Below are positions 41,370 to 48,896 of a DNA stretch of 64,000 nt, piece after piece. The notes beneath the pieces were generated by a model that did not search any database, was not told where the DNA came from, and saw nothing but the letters and a program-made list of their open reading frames with translations. The stretch is from JAFKFH01 sp017307375 (lineage in GTDB: Bacteria > Pseudomonadota > Alphaproteobacteria > Ferrovibrionales > Ferrovibrionaceae): assembly GCA_965229335.1 (NCBI GenBank), contig OZ245874.1, positions 1,550,001 to 1,614,000 on the forward strand, in the 5' to 3' direction. A program made the translations under genes and the position numbers. Position 1 is the first letter of the stretch. Each line of letters begins with the position of its first letter.

Positions 41370-42206
41370 ATGGCGGGGCCGCAAATCCGCACGCCGCGGC
41401 TGCGCCTGATCGCGCTGGCCGCGCCGGGCCTTGCGGCCCTCGGCTTCTTCTTCATCCTGCCGCTCGCGGTGGTCGCCGGCGAGGCCTTCGCCGGCGACGC
41501 CTTCGCCCGCTTCCTGGCCTCGGCGGACCTGATCGGCGCCTTGGGCCGGTCGCTGCTGCTGGGCATCGGGGCGGGCGGGGTCTCGCTCGTCGTCGGCATC
41601 GCCGTGGCGCTGCACCTGTCGCGCCTGCCGCCCGCGCGGCGCGCGCTGCTGCAGCTCGTCATCGCGCTGCCGCTGACCTTCTCCGGGCTGATCATCGCCT
41701 ACGGCTTCATCCTGGTGCTGGGCCGCGCCGGCTTCGTCACGCTGCTGCTGGCCGAGATCGGCGTCGATCCCGGCCAGGTCGCCGCGCTGCTCTACGGGCC
41801 GGCGGGCCTCGTCATGGCCTATGCCTATTACCTGACGCCGCGCGTCGTGCTGATGCTGCTGCCGGTCTTCGCCAATTTCGACCAGCGCCAGATCGACGCC
41901 GCGGAATCGATGGGGGCGGGCCGGGCGCGGGCCCTGATCGACATCGTGGCCCCCCAGGTGGCGCCGACCGCGTTCGCCGCCTTCTGCCTGGTCGCGGCGG
42001 TCGCGATCGGCACCTACGGCACCGCGCTGGCCCTGGTCGGTACCCAGCTCGACATCCTGCCCTTGCGGCTCTATTCGATGGTCGCCGATGCCGGCGCCGA
42101 TTTCCCCCTGGCGGCCGCGACCTCGATCGTGCTGCTCGCCACCTGTTCCCTGCTGATGGGCGTCGCCGAGGTCGTGGCGGCGCGCGCGGAGTCTCGCCAT
42201 GTATGA
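41370..42206 (+). CDS. ABC transporter permease (PotB-type)
   Basis: A 278-residue second permease with six hydrophobic segments and the coupling motif DAAESMGAGRARALIDIVAPQVAP. It begins MAGPQIRTPRLRLIALAAPG, 2 bases after the binding-protein stop, and its end overlaps the following LOG-like gene by 8 bases. With the first permease it completes the importer under the divergent DeoR regulator. Confidence 0.9.
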   Translation: MAGPQIRTPRLRLIALAAPGLAALGFFFILPLAVVAGEAFAGDAFARFLASADLIGALGRSLLLGIGAGGVSLVVGIAVALHLSRLPPARRALLQLVIALPLTFSGLIIAYGFILVLGRAGFVTLLLAEIGVDPGQVAALLYGPAGLVMAYAYYLTPRVVLMLLPVFANFDQRQIDAAESMGAGRARALIDIVAPQVAPTAFAAFCLVAAVAIGTYGTALALVGTQLDILPLRLYSMVADAGADFPLAAATSIVLLATCSLLMGVAEVVAARAESRHV

Positions 42207-42753
42207 ATTCGATCCCGTCACCCGCCTGGTCCGCCGCGGCGGTGCCCTGCCGCCCGAGGCCGCGATGCTGGCGATGCAGCGCCAGGGCGCCGCGCCGCTG
42301 CGCATGCCGATCGGCGTGATCGGCCCGCGCGAGGCCGAGGGGGAAACCCTGGCGCTGGCCGAGGCCGCCGGCGCGCTGATCGCCCGCTGCGGCTTCACCC
42401 TGCTCTGCGGCGGCCGCCAGGGCGTGATGGAGGCAGCCAGCCGCGGGGCGGCCCAGGAAGGCGGCATCGTCGTCGGCATCCTGCCGGAGGAAGACATCGG
42501 CGGCGCCAACGCCTACGTCACCATCCCGATCGCCACCGGCATCGGCGAGGCGCGCAACGCCATCGTGGCCCGCGCCTGCCGCTGTCTCGTCGCGGTCGGC
42601 AACAGCCTCGGCACGCTGTCGGAAGTGGCGCTGGCCCTGCGCTTCGGCCGTGCGGTGTTCGGGCTGGGCGGTGCCGCCCAGGTCGAGGGCGTGCGCCACC
42701 TCGCCGGCGTCGAGGACTTGGCCGCGGGGCTGGCGGCCGAACTGATCGGCTGA
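42199..42753 (+). CDS. TIGR00725/LOG-like Rossmann-fold protein
   Basis: A 184-residue protein of the SLOG/lysine-decarboxylase-like superfamily. It has IGVIGPREAEGETLALAEAAG, LLCGGRQGVMEAASRGAAQEGG and RNAIVARACRCLVAVGNSLGTLSEVALAL. The PGGxGTxxE motif of true LOG phosphoribohydrolases is replaced by GNSLGTLSE, so nucleotide-ribose cleavage is uncertain. It overlaps the permease gene and is probably part of the importer operon, possibly sensing or processing a nucleotide-like ligand. Confidence 0.8.
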   Translation: MYEFDPVTRLVRRGGALPPEAAMLAMQRQGAAPLRMPIGVIGPREAEGETLALAEAAGALIARCGFTLLCGGRQGVMEAASRGAAQEGGIVVGILPEEDIGGANAYVTIPIATGIGEARNAIVARACRCLVAVGNSLGTLSEVALALRFGRAVFGLGGAAQVEGVRHLAGVEDLAAGLAAELIG

Positions 42754-42774
42754 CCGAATTGTGGCCTCCTCCGT

Positions 42775-42794
42775 TTCCGGATATATTGCCGGAA
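42775..42794. promoter_or_regulatory. Inverted repeat at the toxin-antitoxin promoter
   Basis: TTCCGG (42775-42780) and CCGGAA (42789-42794) flank ATATATTG, just upstream of the antitoxin gene. The AT-rich centre suits a -10 element, and antitoxins usually autorepress through such palindromes. Confidence 0.45.
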
Positions 42795-42807
42795 TGGATT
42801 GGAGGGC

Positions 42808-43101
42808 ATGGTGAGCACCGCGCAGAAGCGAAATAATCGTGCGCGCCTTGGCGAACGTGGCCTCACACGTTTTGAAGTGATGGGGCGCGAGGCCGATCGT
42901 CATCTCATCAGGATGCTCGCCCGGCGCCTGGCCGAAGACGGGCCGGACGCAAGCCGGTTGCGCGCCGTGGTGGCCGAAAGCCTGATCGGCGAACCGCCCG
43001 GTAAGGGCGGTATTCTGGCCGCGCTTCGACGATCGCCGCTGGTCGGTGCCGATCTTGATCTGACGAGGCCGCATCAAGGCGGACGCGACGTCGATATCTG
43101 A
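42808..43101 (+). CDS. Antitoxin of a VapBC-like module
   Basis: A protein of about 97 residues with a basic N-terminus and RGLTRFEVMGREADRHLIRM leading into a helical region. The C-terminus is AALRRSPLVGADLDLTRPHQ, a tail often seen in antitoxins paired with PIN toxins. The start is uncertain: ATG 42808 or GTG 42811, the latter better spaced from GGAGGG. It overlaps the toxin gene by one base. Base composition is lower in GC than in neighbouring genes, suggesting transfer. Confidence 0.75.
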   Translation: MVSTAQKRNNRARLGERGLTRFEVMGREADRHLIRMLARRLAEDGPDASRLRAVVAESLIGEPPGKGGILAALRRSPLVGADLDLTRPHQGGRDVDI

Positions 43102-43532
43102 TGCGGTATCTGCTCGATACCAACATCATCAGCAATATCGTCAAGGCCTCTCCATCCGAAGCGCTCGTCGCCTGGATGGCCGAGCGTCGGGACGAAGATC
43201 TTTTCATCTCGTCTCTCACCATTGCCGAGATCCGTCGCGGCATTCTGGAAATGCCGGGGGGAAAGCGACGCGATCAGCTCGAAGCGTGGTTCGCCGGGCC
43301 GGATGGACCGCAGGCGCTATTCACCGGGCGCGTTCTGCCCTTCGACGAGTTCGCGGCATTGGCCTGGGCACGGCTGATGGCGGAGGGGAAATCTGCCGGA
43401 CGGCCGCGCAGCGCACTCGACATGATCATCGCAGCCGTTGCCGAGGTTCACGGGTGCATCGTCGTCACCGACAATATGAAGGATTTCCGCGGTATCGAGA
43501 CCCTGAACCCGCTTCGCCAGGGCGCGGAATGA
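43101..43532 (+). CDS. PIN-domain ribonuclease toxin (VapC/FitB-like)
   Basis: A 143-residue PIN-domain protein. The acidic metal-binding residues are in place: D6 in LLDTNI, E43 in TIAEIRRG, D107 in SALDMIIA and D124 in VVTDNMKDF. VapC toxins cleave tRNA or rRNA sites when freed from the antitoxin. The partner gene lies immediately upstream with a TGATG overlap. The module stands alone between the importer operon and hutI. Confidence 0.9.
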   Translation: MRYLLDTNIISNIVKASPSEALVAWMAERRDEDLFISSLTIAEIRRGILEMPGGKRRDQLEAWFAGPDGPQALFTGRVLPFDEFAALAWARLMAEGKSAGRPRSALDMIIAAVAEVHGCIVVTDNMKDFRGIETLNPLRQGAE

Positions 43533-43571
43533 GGGATTGTCAGGCAGCCGCGGCACGCGCCGCCGAACAGG

Positions 43572-44789
43572 TCAGCGCCCCCTGAACACCCGGCGGCGCA
43601 GCGGGTTGGCGCCGAATTCATAGGCCAGTTCGGCGGGGTGGGCGACGGCCCACAGGCAGAGATCGGCATGCTTGCCGACCTCGAGCGTGCCGTGGGTCGC
43701 GGCGCGGCCCAGGGCGCGGGCGGCGTTGCGGGTCAGCCCGGCCAGCGCTTCCTCCGGCGTCAGGCGGAACAGCGTGCAGGCCATGTTGAGGGTCAGCCGC
43801 AGGCTCGCGAACGGCGAGGTGCCGGGATTGACGTCGGTCGAGATGGCCAGCGGCACGCCGGCCGCGCGCAAGGCCGCGACCGGCGGCTGTTTGGTCTCGC
43901 GCAGGAAATAGAACGCGCCGGGCAGCAGCACGGCGACGGTGCCCGATTTGGCCAGGGCGGCGACGCCGTCGTCGTCGAGATATTCGACATGGTCGACCGA
44001 CCAGGCGCCGTAGGCGGCGGCCAGCGCCGAGCCGCCGAGATTCGACAGCTGCTCGGTATGGCCCTTGATGGCCAGGCCGTGTTTCTTCGCCGCGTCGAAC
44101 ACCCGCGCGGTCTGGGCGGTGGAAAAACCGATGCCCTCGCAGAACACGTCGACCGCCTCGGCCAGGCCGACCGCGGCGGGGATGATCTCGTTGCAGACGA
44201 GGTCGACATAGTCGTCGGCGCGGCCCGAATATTCGGGCGGCACGGCATGGGCCGACAGCAGGGTGGGCGCGATCTCGACACCGGCCTCGTCACCGAGCCG
44301 GCGGGCGGCGCGCAGGCATTTCAGCTCGTCCTCGAGGTTGAGGCCGTAACCGGTCTTGACCTCGACCGTGGTGGCGCCGTCACCGATCAGCGCGTCGAGC
44401 CGGCCGCGGCTGGCGCGGACCAGCCCGTCTTCGTCCAGCGCGCGCGTGGCCTTGACCGTCGACAGAATGCCGCCGCCCTGGCGGGCGATTTCCTCATAGG
44501 CGACGCCCTGCAGCCGCATCTCGAATTCGCGGGCGCGATTGCCGCCATAGACCAGGTGGGTGTGGCAGTCGATCAGCCCGGGGGTGAGCCAGCCGCCCTC
44601 GCCGTCGATCACCTCGCTGGCGAGATTGGCCGGCGCGTCGTCGAGATCGACACGGCGGCCGACCCAGGCGATGCGCCCGTCCCGGACGCCGAGGGCGCCG
44701 TCCGGGATTGCACCGTAGGCCTCGCCCGCCGCCGCCATGGTGGCGAGGTTGACGCCGGTCCAGAGCTGGTCGAAGCGGCGGGCGGCCAT
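43572..44789 (-). CDS. hutI: Imidazolonepropionase
   Basis: A 405-residue metal-dependent amidohydrolase that opens imidazolonepropionate to formiminoglutamate in histidine breakdown. Visible motifs are GLIDCHTHLVYGGNRAREFEMR (metal HxH), EVKTGYGLNLEDELKCLR, HAVPPEYSGRADDYV, KGHTEQLSNLGG and STDVNPGTSPFASLRL. Length is normal. It is 4 bases downstream of hutU, so the two form one operon. Confidence 0.96.
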   Translation of the reverse strand: MAARRFDQLWTGVNLATMAAAGEAYGAIPDGALGVRDGRIAWVGRRVDLDDAPANLASEVIDGEGGWLTPGLIDCHTHLVYGGNRAREFEMRLQGVAYEEIARQGGGILSTVKATRALDEDGLVRASRGRLDALIGDGATTVEVKTGYGLNLEDELKCLRAARRLGDEAGVEIAPTLLSAHAVPPEYSGRADDYVDLVCNEIIPAAVGLAEAVDVFCEGIGFSTAQTARVFDAAKKHGLAIKGHTEQLSNLGGSALAAAYGAWSVDHVEYLDDDGVAALAKSGTVAVLLPGAFYFLRETKQPPVAALRAAGVPLAISTDVNPGTSPFASLRLTLNMACTLFRLTPEEALAGLTRNAARALGRAATHGTLEVGKHADLCLWAVAHPAELAYEFGANPLRRRVFRGR

Positions 44790-44793
44790 GGGC

Positions 44794-46479
44794 TCAGTCC
44801 TTCAGCGAGGGCAGGTTGAGGTTGTGGGTGCGGGCACAGGCCTGGGCACTCTCGTAACCCGCGTCGGCATGGCGCATCACGCCGGTCGCCGGGTCGTTCC
44901 ACAGCACGCGGCCGAGGCGCCTGGCCGCGGCCTCGGTGCCGTCGGCGACGATGACCACGCCCGAATGCTGCGAGAAGCCGATGCCGACGCCGCCGCCGTG
45001 ATGCAGGCTGACCCAGGTGGCGCCGCCCGCGGTGTTCAGCAGCGCGTTCAGCAGCGGCCAGTCGGACACCGCGTCCGAACCGTCCTTCATCGCCTCGGTC
45101 TCGCGGTTGGGGCTGGCCACCGAACCGGTGTCGAGATGGTCGCGGCCGATGACGATCGGGGCCTTCAGCTCGCCATTGGCCACCATCTCGTTGAAGGCGA
45201 GGCCGGCGCGATGACGCTCGCCCAGGCCCAGCCAGCAGATGCGGGCGGGCAGGCCCTGGAAGGCGATGCGCTCGCGCGCCATGTCGAGCCAGCGATGCAG
45301 ATGCCGGTCCTCGGGGAACAGTTCCTTGATCTTGGCGTCGGTCTTGTAGATGTCCTCGGGGTCACCCGACAGCGCGGCCCAGCGGAACGGGCCGCGGCCG
45401 ACGCAGAATTGCGGGCGGATATAGGCCGGCACGAAGCCGGGGAAGGCGAAGGCGTCGGCGAAGCCTTCGTCCAGCGCCACCTGGCGGATGTTGTTGCCGT
45501 AATCGACGGTCGGGATGCCGGCGCGGTGGAAGGCGACCATCGCCTCGACATGGATGCGGGCCGACGCCTTGGCCGCCTCGATCAGCTCGGCATGCTGGCC
45601 CGGATCTTCCTGGGCCTGGCGCCAGCGCTCGACCGTCCAGCCGGCGGGCAGGTAGCCGTTGATCAGGTCATGGGCCGAGGTCTGGTCGGTGACGATGTCG
45701 GGGCGCACGCCGCGCCGCACCAGCTCGGGGAACACTTCGGCGGCGTTGCCCAGCAGGCCGATCGAGATCGCCTTCTTCGCCTCGCAGGCCTCGCGCACCA
45801 GGCGCAGCGCATCGTCGAGATCCTTGGCCTGGACGTCGAGATAGCGGGTGCGCAGGCGCATGTCGATGCGGCTCTGCTGGCATTCGACGGCCAGCACGGT
45901 GGCACCGGCCATCACCCCGGCCAGCGGCTGGGCCCCGCCCATGCCGCCGAGGCCGCCGGTCAGGATCCAGCGGCCGGCGAGGTCGCCGTCGTAGTGCTGC
46001 TTGCCCGCCTCGACGAAGGTTTCATAGGTGCCCTGGACGATGCCCTGGCTGCCGATATAGATCCACGAGCCGGCCGTCATCTGGCCGTACATCATCAGGC
46101 CCTTGCGGTCGAGTTCGTGGAACTTTTCCCAGGTCGCCCAATGGGGCACCAGGTTGGAATTGGCCAGCAGCACGCGCGGCGCGTCCGGGTGGGTCTTGAA
46201 CACGCCGACCGGCTTGCCCGACTGGATCAGCAGGCTTTCGTCTTCCTCTAGGGTCTGCAGTGCGGCGACGATGCGGTCGAAGGCATCCCAGTCGCGCGCG
46301 GCCCGGCCGATGCCGCCATAGACCACCAGTTCCTGCGGCCGCTCGGCCACCTCGGGGTCCAGGTTGTTCATCAGCATCCGCATGGCGGCCTCCGCCCCCC
46401 AGCTCTTGGCCGTCTTCTCGGGGCCGTGCGGGGCCCGGACGACACGGTTGCTGATGCGGCGGTTCGGGCTTGCGGTCAT
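44794..46479 (-). CDS. hutU: Urocanate hydratase
   Basis: A 561-residue enzyme that hydrates urocanate to imidazolonepropionate with bound NAD. The NAD-binding region is ILTGGLGGMGGAQPLAGVMAG. Other blocks are GIGRAARDWDAFDRIV, YIGSQGIVQGTYETF, DQTSAHDLINGYLPAGW and FPGFVPAYIRPQFCVGRGPFRW. The ATG at 46479 (MTASPNRRISNRVVRAPHGPE) is preceded by GAGGAGACG; the longer frame enters the operator. It is the first gene of hutU-hutI. hutH and hutC are not in the window. Confidence 0.97.
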   Translation of the reverse strand: MTASPNRRISNRVVRAPHGPEKTAKSWGAEAAMRMLMNNLDPEVAERPQELVVYGGIGRAARDWDAFDRIVAALQTLEEDESLLIQSGKPVGVFKTHPDAPRVLLANSNLVPHWATWEKFHELDRKGLMMYGQMTAGSWIYIGSQGIVQGTYETFVEAGKQHYDGDLAGRWILTGGLGGMGGAQPLAGVMAGATVLAVECQQSRIDMRLRTRYLDVQAKDLDDALRLVREACEAKKAISIGLLGNAAEVFPELVRRGVRPDIVTDQTSAHDLINGYLPAGWTVERWRQAQEDPGQHAELIEAAKASARIHVEAMVAFHRAGIPTVDYGNNIRQVALDEGFADAFAFPGFVPAYIRPQFCVGRGPFRWAALSGDPEDIYKTDAKIKELFPEDRHLHRWLDMARERIAFQGLPARICWLGLGERHRAGLAFNEMVANGELKAPIVIGRDHLDTGSVASPNRETEAMKDGSDAVSDWPLLNALLNTAGGATWVSLHHGGGVGIGFSQHSGVVIVADGTEAAARRLGRVLWNDPATGVMRHADAGYESAQACARTHNLNLPSLKD

Positions 46480-46517
46480 GGCCGTCTCCTCGGATTTTCC
46501 CTGCTGGCAGGCTATGA

Positions 46518-46536
46518 CTATACTTGTATAGGCAAG
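46518..46536. promoter_or_regulatory. HutC-like operator upstream of hutU
   Basis: Two overlapping symmetrical elements: CTATAC-TT-GTATAG at 46518-46531 and CTTG-TATAGG-CAAG at 46523-46536. The CTTGTATAG core resembles sites of the GntR-family repressor HutC, which releases DNA on binding urocanate. It lies 39-57 bases upstream of the hutU start. Confidence 0.6.
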
Positions 46537-46689
46537 TTGGTTCCGATGCAAGCGAACGCTGTCGGCTGCGGTTGCCAATTGCGGCGGGAAGGCGGCGGCG
46601 CCGACGATCTGTTACCAATCTGCAATTCCCGGCCTGCGGGGGTTGGAGTAGACTGCACCCAAGCCCTCGAACCGCGGTGAGTAGCGATT

Positions 46690-47112
46690 ATGAAACCCCT
46701 TCGTTGCGTTGTCCTGGCCGCTATCGCCGCCGTCGCGGCGGTGCTGGCGACCGGTCTTGCCGCCCCGGCCGAGGCCGGCGGGCGGGTGGCGGTCGGCGTC
46801 TCGATCGGTACCGGCTGGTATGGGCCCGGCTACTACCCGCGCTATTACGGGCCGCGCTATTACGGTTATTCGGCCTATTACTATCCGCCGCCGGCGGTGG
46901 TCGTGGCGCCGCCCCCGCCCCCGCCGCCGCCCGTCGTGGTCTACCAGCAGCCCGCGCCGAACTACTACGTCGCCCCCCAGCGGCCGGCGGTGGCCCAGCA
47001 GCAGCCCTATTGCCGCGAGTACCAGAAGACCGTGATCATCGGCGGCCAGCCGCAGCCCGGCTTCGGCACCGCCTGCATGCAGCCCGACGGCTCCTGGAAG
47101 GCGATCAACTAA
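46690..47112 (+). CDS. Exported Tyr/Pro-rich protein with a conserved cysteine tail domain
   Basis: A 140-residue protein. An N-terminal signal peptide (about residues 1-29, ending AAPAEAGG) is followed by a low-complexity Gly/Tyr/Pro region including YYPRYYGPRYYGYS and a run of prolines. The C-terminal module CREYQKTVIIGGQPQPGFGT then ACMQPDGSWKAIN has two cysteines. This tail is common in outer-membrane surface-antigen-like proteins of alphaproteobacteria. The protein is probably periplasmic or surface-associated. Function unknown. Confidence 0.78.
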   Translation: MKPLRCVVLAAIAAVAAVLATGLAAPAEAGGRVAVGVSIGTGWYGPGYYPRYYGPRYYGYSAYYYPPPAVVVAPPPPPPPPVVVYQQPAPNYYVAPQRPAVAQQQPYCREYQKTVIIGGQPQPGFGTACMQPDGSWKAIN

Positions 47113-47154
47113 GGGCGCCGGAACGCCAGGGGTCGGCCCGGCGTTTGCCGGGCC

Positions 47155-48216
47155 ATGAAGCTCTTCGAATGTCAGAACTGCGGCCAGCTCACCTATTTCG
47201 AGAACGTCCGCTGCGAACGCTGCGGCATGGCGCTCGGCTATCTGCCCGATCCCGGCACGCTTACCGCGCTCGCCCCGGCCGACGAGGGCGTCTGGACGGC
47301 GATGGTGCCCGCGCCGGGACCGTTGCGCTATTGCGCCAATGCTGCCCATGGCGCCTGCAACTGGCTGGTTCCGGCCGACGGGGCTGAGACGTTCTGCCCG
47401 GCCTGCCGGCACAACCATACCGTTCCCGATCCGGCGATTCCCGAAAACCTCGCCCGCTGGCAGAAGCTCGAGGTCGCCAAGCGGCGGCTGATCTACACGC
47501 TGATCGCGCTGCGCCTGCCCCGGGCGACGCGGGCCGACGACCCCGAGCATGGCCTCGCCTTCGACTTCCTGGCCGACGCGGACAGCGAGGGCCATGCCCA
47601 ACGGGTGATGACCGGCCATGCCGACGGGCTGATCACGATCAACATCGCCGAGGCCGACGATGCCGAGCGCGAACGCATCCGCAGCCAGATGGGCGAGCCG
47701 TTCCGCACGCTGCTCGGCCATTTCCGGCACGAGATCGGCCACTGGTACTGGGACCTGCTGGTGCGCGACACGCCGGCGCTCGACGATTTCCGGGCCATCT
47801 TCGGCGACGAGCGCGCCGATTACGGCGAAGCGCTGGCGGCCCATTATCAGAACGGTCCGGCACCGGGCTGGCAGGACAGCTTCGTCAGCAGCTATGCCGC
47901 CTCCCATCCGTGGGAGGATTTCGCCGAAACCTGGGCGCATTACCTCCATATTGTCGACGCCCTGGAAACCGCCGCCGCCTTCGGCCTGCGCGTGCGCCCG
48001 ACCGCCGGCGACGATCTCAGCCTTGCCACCCGCATCGACTTCGATCCCCACCATGCGGCCACCATCGACCGGCTGGTCGAGGCCTGGCTGCCGCTGGCCT
48101 TTGCGGTCAACAGCCTGAACCGCAGCCTCGGCCAGCCCGACCTCTATCCATTCGTGCTGACGCCGCAGGTCATCGCCAAGCTGGGCTTCGTGCACGGACT
48201 GATTCACCCGGCTTGA
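47155..48216 (+). CDS. Putative zinc-binding metallopeptidase (COG4307-like)
   Basis: A 353-residue protein. The N-terminus is a zinc ribbon with CQNCGQ and CERCGM, and more cysteines occur in FCPACRHNH. The peptidase core has the HExxH motif in FRHEIGHWYWD (about residues 195-205), followed by YGEALAAHYQ and a third ligand candidate in EDFAETWAHYLH. The C-terminal part ends FVHGLIHPA. Proteins of this type are annotated as zinc-binding peptidases of unknown substrate. No signal peptide is visible, so it is cytoplasmic by prediction. Confidence 0.85.
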   Translation: MKLFECQNCGQLTYFENVRCERCGMALGYLPDPGTLTALAPADEGVWTAMVPAPGPLRYCANAAHGACNWLVPADGAETFCPACRHNHTVPDPAIPENLARWQKLEVAKRRLIYTLIALRLPRATRADDPEHGLAFDFLADADSEGHAQRVMTGHADGLITINIAEADDAERERIRSQMGEPFRTLLGHFRHEIGHWYWDLLVRDTPALDDFRAIFGDERADYGEALAAHYQNGPAPGWQDSFVSSYAASHPWEDFAETWAHYLHIVDALETAAAFGLRVRPTAGDDLSLATRIDFDPHHAATIDRLVEAWLPLAFAVNSLNRSLGQPDLYPFVLTPQVIAKLGFVHGLIHPA

Positions 48217-48347
48217 AGGAAAGATCGAATGCCGGGGTTGGGATTCGTCTCAATAATTTCAAGCCTGCTTTAGGATAACTTTGGTACTGATTTGATTGCC
48301 GTGCAGTTATTGCACCGCCGCGCCCATTGCGCTACCCTGGACACACG

Positions 48348-48833
48348 ATGGCTTCGTCAATTCAATTTCGTTCTTCCGATATTTGTCTCGACATCACCTC
48401 GAAAACCAAGGCCGGCCTGCTCGAGGCGTTGGCGATCGAGGCGTCGACCCGCATCGACCATTCCAGCGACGAGATCCTGAAGGCGTTGCAAGGCCGCGAG
48501 GCACTGGGATCGACGGCGCTGGGCCATGGCGCGGCGATGCCGCATGCCCAGCTGGCCGAGGCGGCGCGCCCCTTCGTGCTGTTCGCCCGTCTGCAACGGC
48601 CGGTCGATTTCGACGCGCGCGACGGCGAACCGGTCGATCTCGTCGTCATGGTGCTGTGGCCGGCCGCCGCGACCAAGGAATTGCTGGCCGCGATGGCCGA
48701 GATCGCGCGCGTCCTGCAGGACCAGGCGCTACGCCGTGGCCTGCGTGCCGCCGCCGGTGCCGACGAGATCGCCGCACTGCTCCGCGGGAATGGATTCCCG
48801 GTCGCCGAACCAGGTCTTTCCGTCGATAAATAA
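48348..48833 (+). CDS. PTS EIIA (Ntr/fructose-type) protein
   Basis: A 161-residue EIIA domain. The phosphorylatable His66 is in LGHGAAMPHAQLAEA. The rest follows PtsN: an N-terminal TKAGLLEALAIEAS, FARLQRPVDFDARDGEPVDLVVMV and a C-terminal LLAAMAEIARVLQD. EIIA-Ntr proteins are phosphorylated by the nitrogen PTS and regulate potassium transport and other targets. It lies 63 bases upstream of the antiporter operon, which may mark a functional link. The start is ATG 48348; an upstream in-frame ATG at 48327 adds only seven residues. Confidence 0.88.
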   Translation: MASSIQFRSSDICLDITSKTKAGLLEALAIEASTRIDHSSDEILKALQGREALGSTALGHGAAMPHAQLAEAARPFVLFARLQRPVDFDARDGEPVDLVVMVLWPAAATKELLAAMAEIARVLQDQALRRGLRAAAGADEIAALLRGNGFPVAEPGLSVDK

Positions 48834-48896
48834 ATCCGGACCGGGATCCTTCGGCCCGGCCGGCAGGGCCGACGGGCCAATCTGTTGCAGGAGATC

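Noticed and set aside
42199..42753. Calling the SLOG protein a cytokinin-activating LOG phosphoribohydrolase
   Set aside because: The PGGxGTxxE catalytic motif is not conserved.
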